Assembly (NCBI RefSeq): GCF_019279795.1
Contig: NC_056745.1
Span: forward strand, 1,489,886,295-1,489,950,294
Length of the DNA: 64,000 bases
Direction: 5' to 3'
Source of the DNA: Protopterus annectens
Lineage: Eukaryota; Chordata; Ceratodontiformes; Protopteridae
Part shown: positions 33,089 through 44,993 of the stretch, one piece after another
Position numbering within the stretch: position 1 is the first letter of the stretch
How the letters are laid out: every line of letters starts with the position of its first letter
Program-made: the position numbers and the translations under genes
Notes under the pieces: generated by a model
The model's database searches: none
The model's input: the letters and a program-made list of their open reading frames with translations, nothing else
Told to the model about the DNA's origin: nothing

Positions 33089-33314
33089 AGTCTGATGTTG
33101 TTCGTCTTTCGGCTTTTCCCGGTTAGGGGTCACCACAGCGGAACTCTGGTCCGCTAATGATTGGTAGTAGATTTTTTACGGGTGCCAAGGTGCCAGCTCG
33201 ACGTCCAACCTTCAGTGAAGGCACGCCCATTCTATGCATGTCTTTCGAAGCCACTAGACCGTGGGGAGGACATGCAGACTACACACAGAAGGCACTGCAG
33301 CCGAGAAGTCTGAT
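33089..33314 (-). mobile_element. SINE (RTE-tailed family) inserted in the old CR1-like copy
   Basis: The insert 33097-33306 reads on the - strand as the middle and tail of the family seen at 12.4 kb: CTTCTGTGTGTAGTCTGCAT, CTACTACCAATCATTAGCGG, CTGTGGTGACCCCTAACC and AAAGCCGAAAGACGAACAAC. It is flanked by AGTCTGAT at 33089-33096 and 33307-33314, a probable 8-bp target duplication. The tRNA-like head is missing. Confidence 0.75.
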
Positions 33315-34128
33315 ACGGAAAAGAAAGACAAAGCTTTGAGATGGTCAGCATAGCTTTTTTTATTTAAGGCCTTGATTTTTTAGAGAGGAAGTGTTGTAGT
33401 CATTTGAGCTGTGACAAATATTTGTACAGGAACACACCAAAAGTGGTATTATACTCAATAATTGGCTTAATGAGTGATGAGTACAGAGAAACAGTAATGT
33501 CCGGAGATCAGAGTGCCATAGCCTTCACTATAAGCTGTGTGGTGAAAAAAGACTTTCTTACAATAGTGGATATGTGGAGATTAAAGGGCAGTTCATTATA
33601 AACATAGATTCACCAATCTCTTACTGCAGAATCAGTTTTCAGAGGGATATTATCAATGTAATAGTTGCAAAGCGAATCATGCTAACCAAAGGATACAACT
33701 GTACATTTCTTGGCATTTACTTTCAGTTCATGGCTTTGGCGCAAATTATTTGTCTGGGGCAAGCCCTTTTGTAGGATTATGGTGTCCTCTGGGAAATTTG
33801 TGATGGCACCAAAGTTTGCAGTAGTCTACAAGCTTGGTCAGACACAATCTCTTGGCATTAGCTTTGAACTCTGAGAAGTAAATGCCAAAGTGGCACAAGG
33901 ACTGAGCTCTGGGACCCTCCACAAGTGACAGGTCTTTTGGAGGAGGTAGAGACACCTGCCTTTTCTTCATGTGTTTTATTTTTGAGCCAATTTACTGTCC
34001 TGCAAGTTACATAGAGGTTAACATTTTATTGGGAGTGTTTATCCATGATGCCTGAGTGTGAGATGTTATTGAACACCTTTGCAAAATCCAGATAGGCAGT
34101 GTGTACTGATTTGCCATCATCCATAGCT

Positions 34129-34453
34129 TCATAGGTTCATAGATGTGTACTAGGCTAATGGCCCTGGAGCCTTTACAAGCCTAGCCCATAGGAGTGCCCT
34201 GGTATCATGCCACCCAACATTAGTTCCCAGTGCCTCTATCAAGCAGAGCCACTGGAGTGATCCTTGGGGTGAACTTTCTATTTCTCATCCATTCATCAAG
34301 ATTTCTCTTGAAGAGGGCCAGTGAGGTGCTCTGCTTGACATGCATGGGAAGTCTATTCCAGAGCAAGGCCATGGTTTTGACACCAGTCATTGGTTGCAGT
34401 GTGACCTTTCTTTAGGATGTCTACATCACTTGGGGAGTTAATAATGGCTCCCA
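34129..34453 (-). mobile_element. Younger CR1-like copy nested in an older one
   Basis: Begins with the tail TTCATAGGTTCATAG and the 3' UTR variant AATGGCCCTGGAGCCTTTAC of the subfamily also seen at 44.6 kb. It continues into the ORF2 C-terminus (CATTCATCAAGATTTCTCTT on the + strand), then jumps by internal deletion to the RT region (GCCATGGTTTTGACACC). The old host copy resumes at ATTGCCTTAGTGACTTCTTG. Confidence 0.65.
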
Positions 34454-35540
34454 TTGCCTTAGTGACTTCTTGAAGACATCAGACAGGTTAAGTAAACAAG
34501 GCCTGCCCATGATGAATCCAAATTGGGTTGGGTCTTGAGTCTGTAGGTCACTTATATCCCAGTTTATTAGTTTCATAATTATCCTTTCCATAACCTTGCA
34601 AATGAGCCTGGTCAGGCATACGGGTTCTATAATCACCTTGGTCTACTGTAGCTCCACCTTTGTGCAAGGGAATGGCAGTTGCTGTTCTCCATTCATCTGG
34701 CGGAAAGCCTGTTTAAAGGCTAATGTTGAATAGCCTCAGAGTAGTGTGGTATGGTATCTGGCCACATAGACACAGGGTACTTGGCTTTAGATGGTGTCTT
34801 GAGATCTTGTCCTTGGGAGATTTAAAGAGGGATGGACATAGATATTAGCATTTGATCCGAAAATATTGGAGAGGAGAGGCAGATAAAGTTGGAGCTGAAT
34901 GTGTCCACGAGGTGATTGTCTATGTCTTCTGGGTCTGCATATGTGATATTATTTACTATTAGCTCTGCTCAGTGCCGGGCATTGTTTCTGAGAGTTCTAA
35001 CATAGTTAAAGAAGGCTTTGTGGTTTTCTTTCACCTGGACGGCTGTTTTTACCTAATATCCGGCTTTGGTTGATTTAATCAGGATTTGAAGTTCCTTGTT
35101 TAGTTTAACAAGAGTGCTTTTTGCTTTCTGAGAGCTAGATTTATTTTTGCATGGAATGAGCATTTTCTTTTGTTATCGAGTCTGTTCAAATTAGGGTTCC
35201 ACCATATGGGGTTATTTTTAAATTTTGTATTGAATGGGACAGGTGCATCTAGGAGGCTATTTACATGCGGATAGAACTTGGCAATAAAGGCTTCTGCATA
35301 AACAGTGGAACCATCAAAGGGAAGGGGAGTTTGGATTTAGTCAGGTTACTAGTCAAGTTAGTCAGGTTACTAGTCAGGTTATCACTCAGTTTTAATAGAT
35401 TAGCCTTTGCATATTCTCTGAATATTGAGGTGTTGGAGAACGCTTCTGGCTTCAGTCTTAAGGTGAATGTGGCTTAAGCATTGGTGTCATTCAAAGGGGA
35501 TCCAATGCCTGTCAGCCTGGGATGACATGCTCGACAAGCC

Positions 35541-38500
35541 ATGATGCTTCGCTCAGGACGGCTTGCACCTATCACCCCTGGGCTTTCGGATATTGGCAAA
35601 TGCTCTTGCTACCCCCATAGTGCCTTTTTTAGGCAAGGCTCAAAAGACAAACCCACCTCCATAGGTATCACAAGGGATAAGAAACTAAGAGTAATGCTAC
35701 TCAACACCAGAAGTCTAAACCTCAAGATGCATGCACTCAGAACTCTCCTTAGCATGGAGAACATCGATATCTGTGAAGTAAAAGAAACTTGGTTCAAGGC
35801 TCCCGAGAGCACCCCAGCACTACCAGGTTATACCTCATACCATGCTTTTTGGCCCCAAAACTTGGACCGAACCACAAAAGGAGGGGGAGTATCAATATTC
35901 GTCAAAGATACCCACACCTCCAGGTTGGTGGCAAAGCACAAAGCATCAGAGACTATCCATGTGCAACTAACAGTGGGTAAAACTGCCTTCCAGTTTATAG
36001 CCTGCTACAGACCACCCTCCCAAACCCAGGAACTCCACTCGGCCTTCCTGAGAACACTGGAAAATATGAAGGTCTCTCCAAACACCATTATATTGGGCGA
36101 CTTCAACTATCCAAACATAGACTGGGAGCATTACTCTAGCTCCAACACCCTAGCCCAAAGGTTCCTAGAATTTATAAACTCAAATGCTATGGAACAACTT
36201 GTTACCACTCCCACAAGAGGGGAAAACATACTGGACCTGATCATCACCAACATGGGGACTCTATGCCCCAGACCAGAAGTGTATCCCTCACTGGTAAGAT
36301 CAGACCATAAACTAATCTCACTGGATATTCACATCCTGACCCCACCCCCTGCCCAGAAAACCACAGTGAAAAACTTCTCTAAAGCAAAATTCACCCTCCT
36401 CAAAACTGAGGTGGAATCCTTCAAAGCCCCCGGGCCTGTGGAAAATATGGCCCAGACCGCAGAATCCTTTATAAACACATTCTATGAACACCTTCAGGAA
36501 TGCATGGATCATGCAATCCCAAATAAAACCAAGACCCAATCCTCCAAAGGCAGACGTCCTGTCTGGTGGACCCCAGCCATAAACAAACTATACAATAGAA
36601 GGAGAAAGCTACTACATGATAGAGCAAAATCCCAAAAAGGGAAGGCATCTCTGATCAGTATTAGCAAAAAACTATGGGCACTCATAAAATCATCTAAGGC
36701 CAGCTTCGAGAGAAAAATTGCACGGGACACTAAGGATAATCACAAGGCTTTCTTTAGTTATGTTAGGAACCTGGGAGGGAATTCCCAGATATGCTCAAAA
36801 TTAGTCCAAAATGACAAAAAATACACCGAACCCACAGACATTGCCAACATCCTAGCTGACAGGTTCAGTGCAAACTTCTCCCCACCCTCCCCACCAAAAG
36901 GGCAAATATCTATCCCAGCAGAGTGCTTCCCCCCTGACATCTCAGATGCTCAGGTAAGAGCCGCCCTCTCCAAAGCAAAAAACACAGCATCAATGGGACC
37001 AGACAGTGTCCCGGGCTGCATCCTATATGAACTCCAAGAAGAGCTAAACCCAAACATAAAACTACTGTTCAATCTCAGCCTTACTACAGGATATGTACCC
37101 AAAGAGTGGGGTACAGCAATGGTGGTCCCTCCCCACAAAGGTGGTGCCTCAACAGATCCTGGAAACTATCGCCCCATAAGCCTGACTAGCTTGGTCTGCA
37201 AAGCTATGGAAAGGATCATCATGGACCTTATAAATAAAGATATTGGGGACCTACAGACACTGGATCCTACCCAGTTCAGCTTTGTTAAGGGCAGATCCTG
37301 CCTCTTAAACCTGGTCAATTTCTTTGAAACAGTCACCAAGGCCATTGACGAGGGGAAGGTGGTCCACACAGCCTACCCGGACCTCGCAAAAGCCTTTGAT
37401 ACAATACCCCACTCAGGCATTATAGATAAGCTCACCAGCTTAAATATAAAACCCTATGTCACTAGATGGGTTGCAAACTGGCTCAAGGACAGAATCCACA
37501 TGGTTAGAATTGCTGGAGCCATGTCAGACTCCAAACCAGTTAAAAGTGGCGTCCCACAAGGCTCAGTTCTGGGACCTCTCTTGTTCGGTATATATTTCTC
37601 AGAGGTACAGGCCAACACGGAAGGACTGTGGTTGACCAAGTTCACAGATGACTGCAAACTGGGCGCCATAATTGACTCTCCAGCTGACACAAGCATCCTC
37701 CAAAAGGGCCTCATAGAAACAGACAACTGGTGCCAGAGCCATGGCCTTAAGCTAAACGCTAAAAAGTGTATAGTCATCCCCTATGGCAAAAACAAAGTGC
37801 CCACAAATTACCACATAAGTGGTAATCCATTAAGTACGGAAGAAGTAATTAGGGACCTGGAGACCCAAGTTGATAGCAATCTCTCATTTGACAACCACAT
37901 GGCCAAAGTGGTTAGAAAAACATTTTATATAGCCCACCTAATCATGAAGGGATTCACATCTAGATCAGGGGAGGTCATCGTGCCTCTTTACTCATCCCTC
38001 ATCAGGCCCATAATTGAGTACAATGCCCCTTTTGGGATGTACCTTACCAGACACCTGCAGCAACTGGAAAGACCCCAAAAGTACCACACCAAGAGGATCA
38101 AAGGGCTCAAACAGATGCCATATGCTGCCCGGTTAAAGAAACTCCAGCTCTACTCAGTGGCATACCGCCTGCTCAGAGGCGATCTGTGCCTGACGTATAA
38201 AGCCATGTCCAACCCGGAATTAATGGACATGCTGCACCTCAGAAAATCTAAATCCCATCGAGCTATGCGCTCGAGAGACTTGAACCTCAGCACTGAAATA
38301 AATAGGACATGCTGGAGGGACAGATTCATTTCTTTTGACACTCACATTGCTAAAGTGGTTAGAAAGACCTTCTACATTGCCCACCTAATCATGAAGGGAT
38401 TCACATCCAGATCAAGTGAGGTCATTGTTCCCCTGTACTCTTCACTTATCAGACCAATGATCGAGTACAATGCCCCATTTGGGATGTATCTCACCCGACA

Positions 38501-38753
38501 CCTGCAACAATTGGAGAGACCCCAAAAGTTCCTCACCAAAAGGATAAAGGGACTCCAAAATCTGTCATATGCTGCCAGACTGAAGAAACTCCAGCTCTAT
38601 TCAGTCGCATACCGCCTGCTCAGAGGTGACCTGTGCCTGACATACAAGGCCATGTCCAACCCGGAATTAATGGACATACTCCACCTCAAAAAATCCAAAT
38701 CTACCAGATCCACTAGAGCAAGTGACATAAACCAAATCTACCAGATCCACTAG
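35541..38753 (+). pseudogene. Chimeric CR1-like ORF2, open for 1070 codons across the nested junction
   Basis: Uninterrupted frame. ORF2 proper starts near the ATG at 35694 (MLLNTRSLNLKMHAL). Endonuclease: EVKETWFKAPES, ILGDFNYPNIDWEHYS, LVRSDHKLISLDIH. RT: DPTQFSFVKGRSCLLNLVNF, SGVPQGSVLGPLLFG. The catalytic box reads FTDD, where sister copies have FADD. At 38331 the frame passes from DRFI into the inserted copy (SFDTHIAKVVRKTFYI), so the second thumb/C-terminal segment is repeated. It is not a host gene. The open frame means the copy is fairly young, but the fusion makes a normal ORF2 product unlikely. Confidence 0.88.
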
Positions 38754-39098
38754 AGCAAGTGACATAAACCTTAGCACAGATATAAATAGGACATGCTGGA
38801 GGGATAGATTTGTCACCCAGAGACTCCCTATGCTGTGGAATAAAATCCCGGTCCATGTGAGGCAGAGCACCGCGCTGGCTCTGTTCAAGAGAAATCTTGA
38901 CCGGTGGATGGGAGATCATAGGTTTACCCCGGGAATCATCTCTGTGTCACTGTTGGACAGAGGCACAACAAACTAATGGGCACAGTATTTTTTAACATAA
39001 GGGGTGGCGTAAGCCACAAAACTTTGGGCTAGGCGTATAAATGCCTTAGGGCAGATAGCCTAGTATAAACCTATGAACCTATGAACCTATGAACCTAT
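38331..39098 (+). mobile_element. 5'-truncated CR1-like copy nested in the 35.5 kb copy
   Basis: Starts inside ORF2 (FDTHIAKVVRKTFYIAHLIM), runs through LLRGDLCLTYKAMSNPELMD and the family 3' UTR, and ends with four CCTATGAA-type tail units at about 39070-39098. Near 38696-38765 a short segment (AAATCTACCAGATCCACTAG, AGCAAGTGACATAAACC) is tandemly duplicated, which breaks the frame. The outer element resumes right after the tail. Confidence 0.85.
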
Positions 39099-39378
39099 AA
39101 CCCAGAGGCTCCCTTCACTCTGGAATAAAATCCCAGTCCAGGTTAGGCAGAGTCCCTCATTGACTCTCTTCAAGAGGAATCTTGATGAGTGGATGGGGGA
39201 TCGTAGGTTTACCCCGGGTATCACTTCATTGTCACTGTTAGACAGAGGCACAGTATAATAACCTCAAAAAAGGGCATAGCAAAATTAATTTAAAATGGGT
39301 GGCGAAAGCCAAACACACTCTGGCTAGGCTTATAAATGCCCTAGGGCAGATAGCCGAGTATGAACCTATGAACCTATG

Positions 39379-39850
39379 AACTTGTGGTCCAGTTTGACCA
39401 GTGAGGAGGTTACAATAAGTGAGGAGCAAAGCTGTCCCACATTGGTAAAGGCCAATACCAGGATGTTATCTCCCCTGGTTATGGTGTGGACTAACTGGTC
39501 CAGGGAGCTTGTATTTTTGAAGTCTGGAAATCTCTGGGTATACCTATTTGAGGATGTATAAGTCTCCCAGTTGATGGTGAGATAGCTGAAGTCTACTAAG
39601 TCAAACGACTTAATACATAGGGGCTCCATACTGTTTAGGTAGGAGGTATAGGTCATGAGGGACATGGGGTGGGGTCCTGTTGTTAGCTATGATCTGATAA
39701 GTGTTTTTGTTTATGGTAAGCTACACATGGAGGAGTTCTAGGTTGTTACATTGTCGAATGAGTCTGGAGATGAGACTTCTTTAGGAATGTAGAGACGCCT
39801 TCACCTTTAGTGTCTACTTCTATTGTGGTGGGCCTATACGAGTGATAGGC
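39379..39850 (-). mobile_element. CR1-like relic, endonuclease part, - strand
   Basis: The - strand reads a decayed endonuclease: FSYLTINWETYTSSNRYTQR, SSLDQLVHTITRGDNILVLA, SSLVKLDHKFIGS. These match IDWEHYSSSNTLAQR, EQLVTTPTRGENILDL and SLVRSDHK of the intact copies. It belongs to an older or different subfamily. Confidence 0.7.
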
Positions 39851-39908
39851 ATTGAAGCCCTCCACTGATGGAGTGCTTTCACTGATCTTAAACCAGGTCT
39901 CAGTATTA

Positions 39909-39961
39909 ATGTATGTATGTATGTATGTATGTATGTATGTATGTATGTATGTATGTATGTT
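39909..39961. repeat. (ATGT)n microsatellite
   Basis: About 13 units of GTAT/ATGT. Confidence 0.96.
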
Positions 39962-39964
39962 AAC

Positions 39965-40040
39965 CAGGTTGGTCCAGCTGAGCCAGAGGCCTGTTTTCAG
40001 TGGAGACCCAAGGAGACAAGCTCCAGTTACAAAAACATTA
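39965..40040 (-). mobile_element. L2-like LINE 3' tail, - strand
   Basis: GGCCTGTTTTCAGTGGAGAC followed by CCAAGGAGACAAGCTCC is the reverse of the tail family seen in szl intron 1. The (ATGT)n lies where that tail's A/T-rich end would be. Confidence 0.5.
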
Positions 40041-41339
40041 AGGATTACATAGGTAAGAAACTAGAAAGTAGTAAAACCAAGTGACACTCCCAAACATATT
40101 ACTACTGATTTGATCATAATCAAACATATTTAGATTACCCTAAAAAAAATCGCAATGATTGATCTTTATCACTTGATAAAGATATCTACATTTTCCAGGG
40201 TATGTCATGCTTGTAGGGTGTGGAGTTTTATTGTTAAGGCTCCTAGCATTAAGCAGCAGTACCTTAATGTTTTCCTGATTCTGTTTAGTTATGTCGGAAG
40301 CTTTAGAAGACTGCCATTACCTAAAAAAATTGGGGACAGAGGAACAGGCCATCCCCGACAAAACAGTTTGGACTGCCTACCACTTCCTCCCCTATTGTAC
40401 GCCCTTAGAATGGAACCAGAATCTAAGCCACTTACTAGAGTCAACTTTCTTTTGATTGTATTGTTCTGCAAAACATCACTATACCAAAATAGAATTTGAC
40501 AGCTGTAAATCAAAATGGTAAACTATATTAAAGAATACTAGCTCTCAATGTGTCATTTAGTTAGCAGATGAATAAAAAAACTGAAATAATTCTATGATAA
40601 TAAGCCTTAAATCTGAGGATAAAAGTTGCTGTCTGTTTATTTTTGAGATAAACTACTTTGCCAGATGCTAGAGAATGAATTGTAAACTATAGTTATAAGA
40701 AACAATACAGCAAAGCATGCATCTCAGCTGTACCTCATTATGAAGAGTAGTCTTCATTTTGAGTCTTAAAAATTCTGTGTTCCACACAGTTCTAAAATGA
40801 AAAGATTTGATACACATTCAGTTCTGAGAAATTTCTAAATAAATATAACTGTACCTAATACCAAATTATGTTATTTCAATAACAGAACATTAAGTATAAA
40901 TTAATTTAGCAATAACCCATGACTGTGTGTGAGCATCCCAGAATTTACCCATGGTTGGTGTGATTTGATCATGAAGGAGAAGCTATCAGTAGTACACAGA
41001 AAGTGGACATTCTTTGAGACAAGACACACTGTGTGTGAAAGCATGGGTAATTTATATGAACACTATTGAGTGGTTATTGATAAGGTATGTCAGATGGGAG
41101 GAGCAGAGAAAGGCAATCTATTTGTGTGCATCAGGTTGCAATACGTCATTCGAGCCATTATGTTTTTCACTTCCATCACAGTCAGGCAACAGATATCTGC
41201 TGAAGTGGTTATCTTTTTGTAATGGAAGCATGTGGTATGTGTATAAAAGCAACTGTCCATCAAAGTGGCTTCTGAGAAGCAAAGTGTGTGTGTGGGAGGG
41301 CAAGGAGTGGTTGGACATGTGTGAATAAAATACCATAAC
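40041..41339. other. No gene recognised
   Basis: AT-rich DNA. The first 500 bases may be more of the L2-like 3' UTR, but no coding match supports this. Confidence 0.35.
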
Positions 41340-41465
41340 AGCTTTTTGGATGAGATGTTAAACTGATCCCTCCATCTGCTTGATTTGGTGGTAGCTCAAG
41401 TGGATGCAAAAGATCTCATGACACCTTATAAAAAATAATTTGAAAAGTTCCTCATGCCCTGACGA
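41340..41465 (+). mobile_element. SINE body relic
   Basis: Holds CTTTTTGGATGAGATGTTAA and AAAAGATCTCATGACACCTT, matching the conserved body of a widespread vertebrate SINE and the TTTTGGATGAGATA of the element at 26.3 kb. No head is visible. Confidence 0.5.
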
Positions 41466-41984
41466 AATGATCCCAGTATGATAAATACCAACTCAGTCAA
41501 CAAAAGATAAATGAATAAACTTTTGTTTATGGACATTTTATGTTACATTTTCTCAGTCAAAGTAGGTATAGCCTATCAGGATAGGCATATTTGACTGTGA
41601 CTACAGGTGCAAAGGACTGATACTAATGTCTGTATTTTTTTCTTTGTAAATGTAGTGAAGGCATTTAATATCAAAGCATTCTTACAGAAGATACATATAG
41701 AGTTATTTCTCAACAAATATGTACATTTAATTTTGTTACACAAGCAAATAGATACCACATAGACTGATATATACAGCACCACATTCTAAAATTCTGCATT
41801 ATATGTGGTTTTCACTGGGAAGAGAGTGTTATACGATTTCTCATAATTTTTCAGGTGAAATTACTGTCAGGTAAGAATGTACATGAATTTGTCACAGCAT
41901 GAAAACTAAAATTCATATACATTTCTGAGGGGAAAGGATGTCCTGTCAAAGAAATATTTCTGTTTTAACTAACAGCTTGCCAGT
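41466..41984. other. No gene or repeat recognised
   Basis: AT-rich spacer. Confidence 0.35.
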
Positions 41985-42177
41985 TAGGTTGGACATTCGG
42001 TATTTTTCCTGGCTGAAGTAGAACAAACATTTTTGAGACCATTGATTTTTTTAGTTATGAATTTCTGAGGTCCATCAAGTTGTGTGATGTGTTTAGATAA
42101 ATACAGGCCCAAACGTGTTACATTCAGTAATGGGTCTGATAAGATATGAGCGAAGGAGAATTAAGACCTCTTTAGAG
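41985..42177 (-). mobile_element. CR1-like relic, - strand
   Basis: The - strand reads EVLILLRSYLIRPITECNTF and, in another frame, LDGPQKFITKKINGLKN. These correspond to EVIVPLYSSLIRPIIEYNAP and LERPQKYLTKRIKGLK of intact copies. Very old. Confidence 0.6.
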
Positions 42178-42846
42178 AGGGTCTATGTCAAACCATCAAA
42201 TGTTTCCTTCTGCGAACTACTATTCAGTGAGACCAGAGAAGCAAATGTTTAATAAAGTGAACACTTGTTTTAATGAAAATTTACTCATCAAATTACATTA
42301 ATTGGCCACCTTTTAGCAGAATGATATGTTCTGTGTTATTATGTCAAGACATACTTACAAATAGTTGAGAAACTAATGACGTATATGTTAATCTTTACCA
42401 AGTATTTATTTATAGCTGTATGTACTGTAACTGTAAAAATATAATCTATTTATAGAGAGTGTTATATCTAAGTATAACTTCAAATTAAACTGCTAAGTAT
42501 GACAGTGCGATGGGATATATAGTATTTCACTTGTAAGGTGCTATTTTACTTTCATGTTCAGCGTAGTTAACGATGAATTCTAGTTCACTTACTATTTATA
42601 TTTAAAGAGTACTATTATACAGTTAAATAATGTTGCATGTATAGCATTTTGAGTGTAGAGAGTGTTTTTTTTGTTACTTTAGTTAATCACTGAGTTTTTG
42701 TAACACCTGTGATGTTGGGCAACTATGGCAATTCAACGATGTGAACCTCAGTGACAGCCTTCACTGTATTAAATGTTTGCCCCTATGGTCTCGATGAATA
42801 GTAGTTTGAAGAAGGAAACATTCAATGGTTTGACATAAACCCCATT
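42178..42846. mobile_element. Non-autonomous DNA element with long terminal inverted repeats
   Basis: Left end GGGTCTATGTCAAACCATCA, AATGTTTCCTTCT, AACTACTATTCAGTGAGACC. The right end read on the - strand is GGGGTTTATGTCAAACCATT, GAATGTTTCCTTCT, AACTACTATTCATCGAGACC. The two match for about 85-90 bases with scattered differences. The 480-base centre has no coding capacity. It sits directly against a CR1-like relic. The superfamily is not known and no sure target duplication is seen. Confidence 0.75.
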
Positions 42847-43590
42847 GGATCTAGTGGAGATGCCTGTTTAAATCATTGCTGCTGTGAAGATTTGAATCAT
42901 TGATGCACAGCAATACAAATCATTGTCTCTGGCTGAACTGCACCCTCTAGTGCTCCTGCATCTTCATGTTACAAACGATCTGACTTGTGCCCATTGCATC
43001 AAACACGTAGCTTCTTAATATGTTAAATTGCTGAGTAAGTGGCATTATTTGTTTGATTCAAACACTAACTAATTTCATCGAGTAGCTTAGTGTTATGATC
43101 AGACTAATGTCAGTAATGATGTCATGGACTCAGGAAACTTCTTACCCATAATAATGTACTGCCAGGCTCAGGTATCAGCTGTAAATGTGTTAACCAATTA
43201 TGTGTACTTTTCCAGTCCAGTGACTTTTGCATTGGTTCAACTGTTGACTTTCTAAGGACACTGAAAAAGGAATGCACACAGTTTCAGCACATCAATCAGT
43301 TGTATTTATAAGTTATATTCAGCCTTATGTAGGTCAGTTTTGGTGTTGCACACATTAGAATTTGCACAGCCATTAGCTTTGTTTGCTTTAGCCACTTGTA
43401 AAACAGTTTTTTTTTCTTGTCATTTCTAGACTTGCATACCTCAAAAGAATGTTTGGCTTGACCACATTTTCTACACTCTCTAGTTCTGCATATATCTACA
43501 GCATTCAATAAGTTCATATCTCTTTCTGTTAAAAGGCTGCCACTAGTTTGATATTTTCATACCATAATCTATTCTGTCCCATACTAAAGA
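42847..43590. other. No gene or repeat recognised
   Basis: AT-rich DNA. Near 42870-42935 there is a local repetition of AAATCATTG and GAATCATTGA words. Confidence 0.35.
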
Positions 43591-43893
43591 ATTATGTACT
43601 GGCAGCCACGGTGGTGCAATGGTTAGCATTTTCACCTCACAGCAAGAGGATCTCCAGTTTGATTCTTGGCTGAGGTGTCTTCTGTGTGGAGTCTGCACGT
43701 CCTCCCTGTGGTCATGTGGGTTTCCTCCTGGTGCTTCAGTTTCCTCTCACATTCCAAATACATGTGTCAGGTGGATTGGACATTCTAAATTGGCCCTAGG
43801 TGTGAGTATGTGCATGTGTGTGCCTTCTGTGGAAGATTGGGTGCTGGGCTGGCAACTCAATACTGTAAAACTCCACTGCCAATCATTATGTAC
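43591..43893 (+). mobile_element. tRNA-headed SINE with RTE-type body
   Basis: Insert about 43600-43884. The head GGCAGCCACGGTGGTGCAAT, GGTTAGCATTTTCACCTCAC and AGTTTGATTCTTGGC (B-box position) matches a common fish-type tRNA-derived SINE. The body CTTCTGTGTGGAGTCTGCAC, GTGGGTTTCCTCCTGGTGC and GGACATTCTAAATTGGCCC follows. It ends at CTCCACTGCCAATC, short of the RTE-like tail. ATTATGTAC flanks both sides (43591-43599, 43885-43893) as a possible target duplication. Confidence 0.8.
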
Positions 43894-44074
43894 ATACAGA
43901 GAAGGAATGAGGTTTAAAAGAAGGCAGGATGTGAATGAGCTATGTAATGGTTGACTAATAATGACTGCATATGTTAAAAGTGATGTATAATGTTTGCAGC
44001 TACAGTTGTGTGGCATGGTCTGAAATATATAATGTTTGCAAATGAGGTTGTGTCACTATGGTTTATTGTCATTT

Positions 44075-44672
44075 ATTCCTTAAGGCAATGCATAAGAGTA
44101 AAATGGTGCATACTGCCTTCCTTGACACAGCTAAGCCATTTAATAGAGAAGCTGCAAACATACCTCACAAAGAGGATCCTAGGCCCTAAACATTTATCCT
44201 ATATGGACAAACCCAAAAAACTGCAACTATTCTCTGTCTCATATTGTCTACTTAGAGGTGATCTCTGCTTGACTTACAAAGCCATGTCTGAACCAGCTCT
44301 GTTAGAAATGCTACAGCTAAAGAAATCACAATCCCTCCACACCACACACTCCAGAGACCTCAACCTCATTACCACAATCAACAGAACATGCTGGAGGGGC
44401 AGGTTCATTACCCAGAGACTGCCCATGCTATGACATAGACTTCCCATGCATGTCAAGCAGAGCACCTCACTGGCCCTCTTCAAGAGAAATCTTGATGAGT
44501 GGATGAGAAATAGAAAACTCACCTCAAGGAATCAATCCAGTGACTCTACTCAACAAAGGCACTAGGAACTAAGGTCAGGTGGCATGATGCCAGGGTAATC
44601 CTATGAGCTAGGCTTGTAAAGGCTCCAGGCCCATTAGCCTAGAGCACACCTATGAATCTATGAACCTATGAA
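44075..44672 (+). mobile_element. CR1-like LINE fragment with internal deletion
   Basis: A short RT piece (VKWCIL-type decay of KVVHTAYLDLAKAF at 44085-44145) is joined to the ORF2 C-terminus: YLTKRILGPKHLSYMDKPKK, LLRGDLCLTYKAMSEPALLE, TCWRGRFITQRLPML, then 3' UTR and tail TATGAATCTATGAACCTATG. Same subfamily as the nested copy at 34.1 kb. Confidence 0.8.
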
Positions 44673-44993
44673 CATACAATAATTGGCATGTCCACAGAGG
44701 TTCTTCACAAAAATTTAGTTCAGTTTAGTTTAGTTCAGTATGCAGATGACTTAACATTAATGTGTGTGGTCTCAACAATAAATAAGCTGCAAGACATTAC
44801 CAAAAAATCTTTCGCCCCTGTAGAAACCTGGCACAAAGAAAGAAACCTTCTACTAAACACCAAGAAAACTAAGCTAATGCTTTTTACCTCAAAAAGTTAC
44901 CAAAATCAAAAGCAGTCTTTTACCATAAAGTCAACAAATACTCATTAAAACTGTAACTCACAGTAAACTTCTAGGCATTATAATAGCTGACGG

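Larger units (their letters stand above)
32630..35472 (-). mobile_element. Old CR1-like LINE, - strand, carrying two nested insertions
   Basis: A strongly decayed copy. Recognisable - strand landmarks, in order, are the 3' UTR with GTAGGTTCATAGGTGCTTAC at the left end (32630), the C-terminal region (32900-33090), RT (33340-34128, 34454-34760) and the endonuclease-RT linker (34900-35200). It is interrupted by a SINE at 33097-33306 and by a younger CR1-like copy at 34129-34453; the old sequence picks up on the other side each time. No open frame of any length survives. The left 3' UTR stretch (32640-32890) is weak. Confidence 0.65.
35478..39378 (+). mobile_element. CR1-like LINE split by a second CR1-like insertion
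   Basis: The outer element runs 35478-38330 and resumes at about 39099-39378. The left piece has the end of ORF1 (WCHSKGIQCLSAWDDMLDKP; a D-x-x-H block as DGLH) and nearly all of ORF2. The right piece supplies exactly the missing end (QRLPSLWNKIPVQVRQSPSL, FKRNLDEWM, then 3' UTR and CCTATGAA tail). A 5'-truncated sister copy lies between. There is no evident target duplication. The 5' end is truncated inside ORF1. Confidence 0.88.

Noticed and set aside
35541-38753. A 1070-codon open frame as a host gene
   Set aside because: It is CR1-like ORF2 fused to a nested sister copy, with LINE endonuclease and RT motifs throughout.
40289-40513. An open frame on the - strand with basic and aromatic residues
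   Set aside because: No match to any LINE or host family that I can justify; possibly decayed 3' UTR of the L2-like element.
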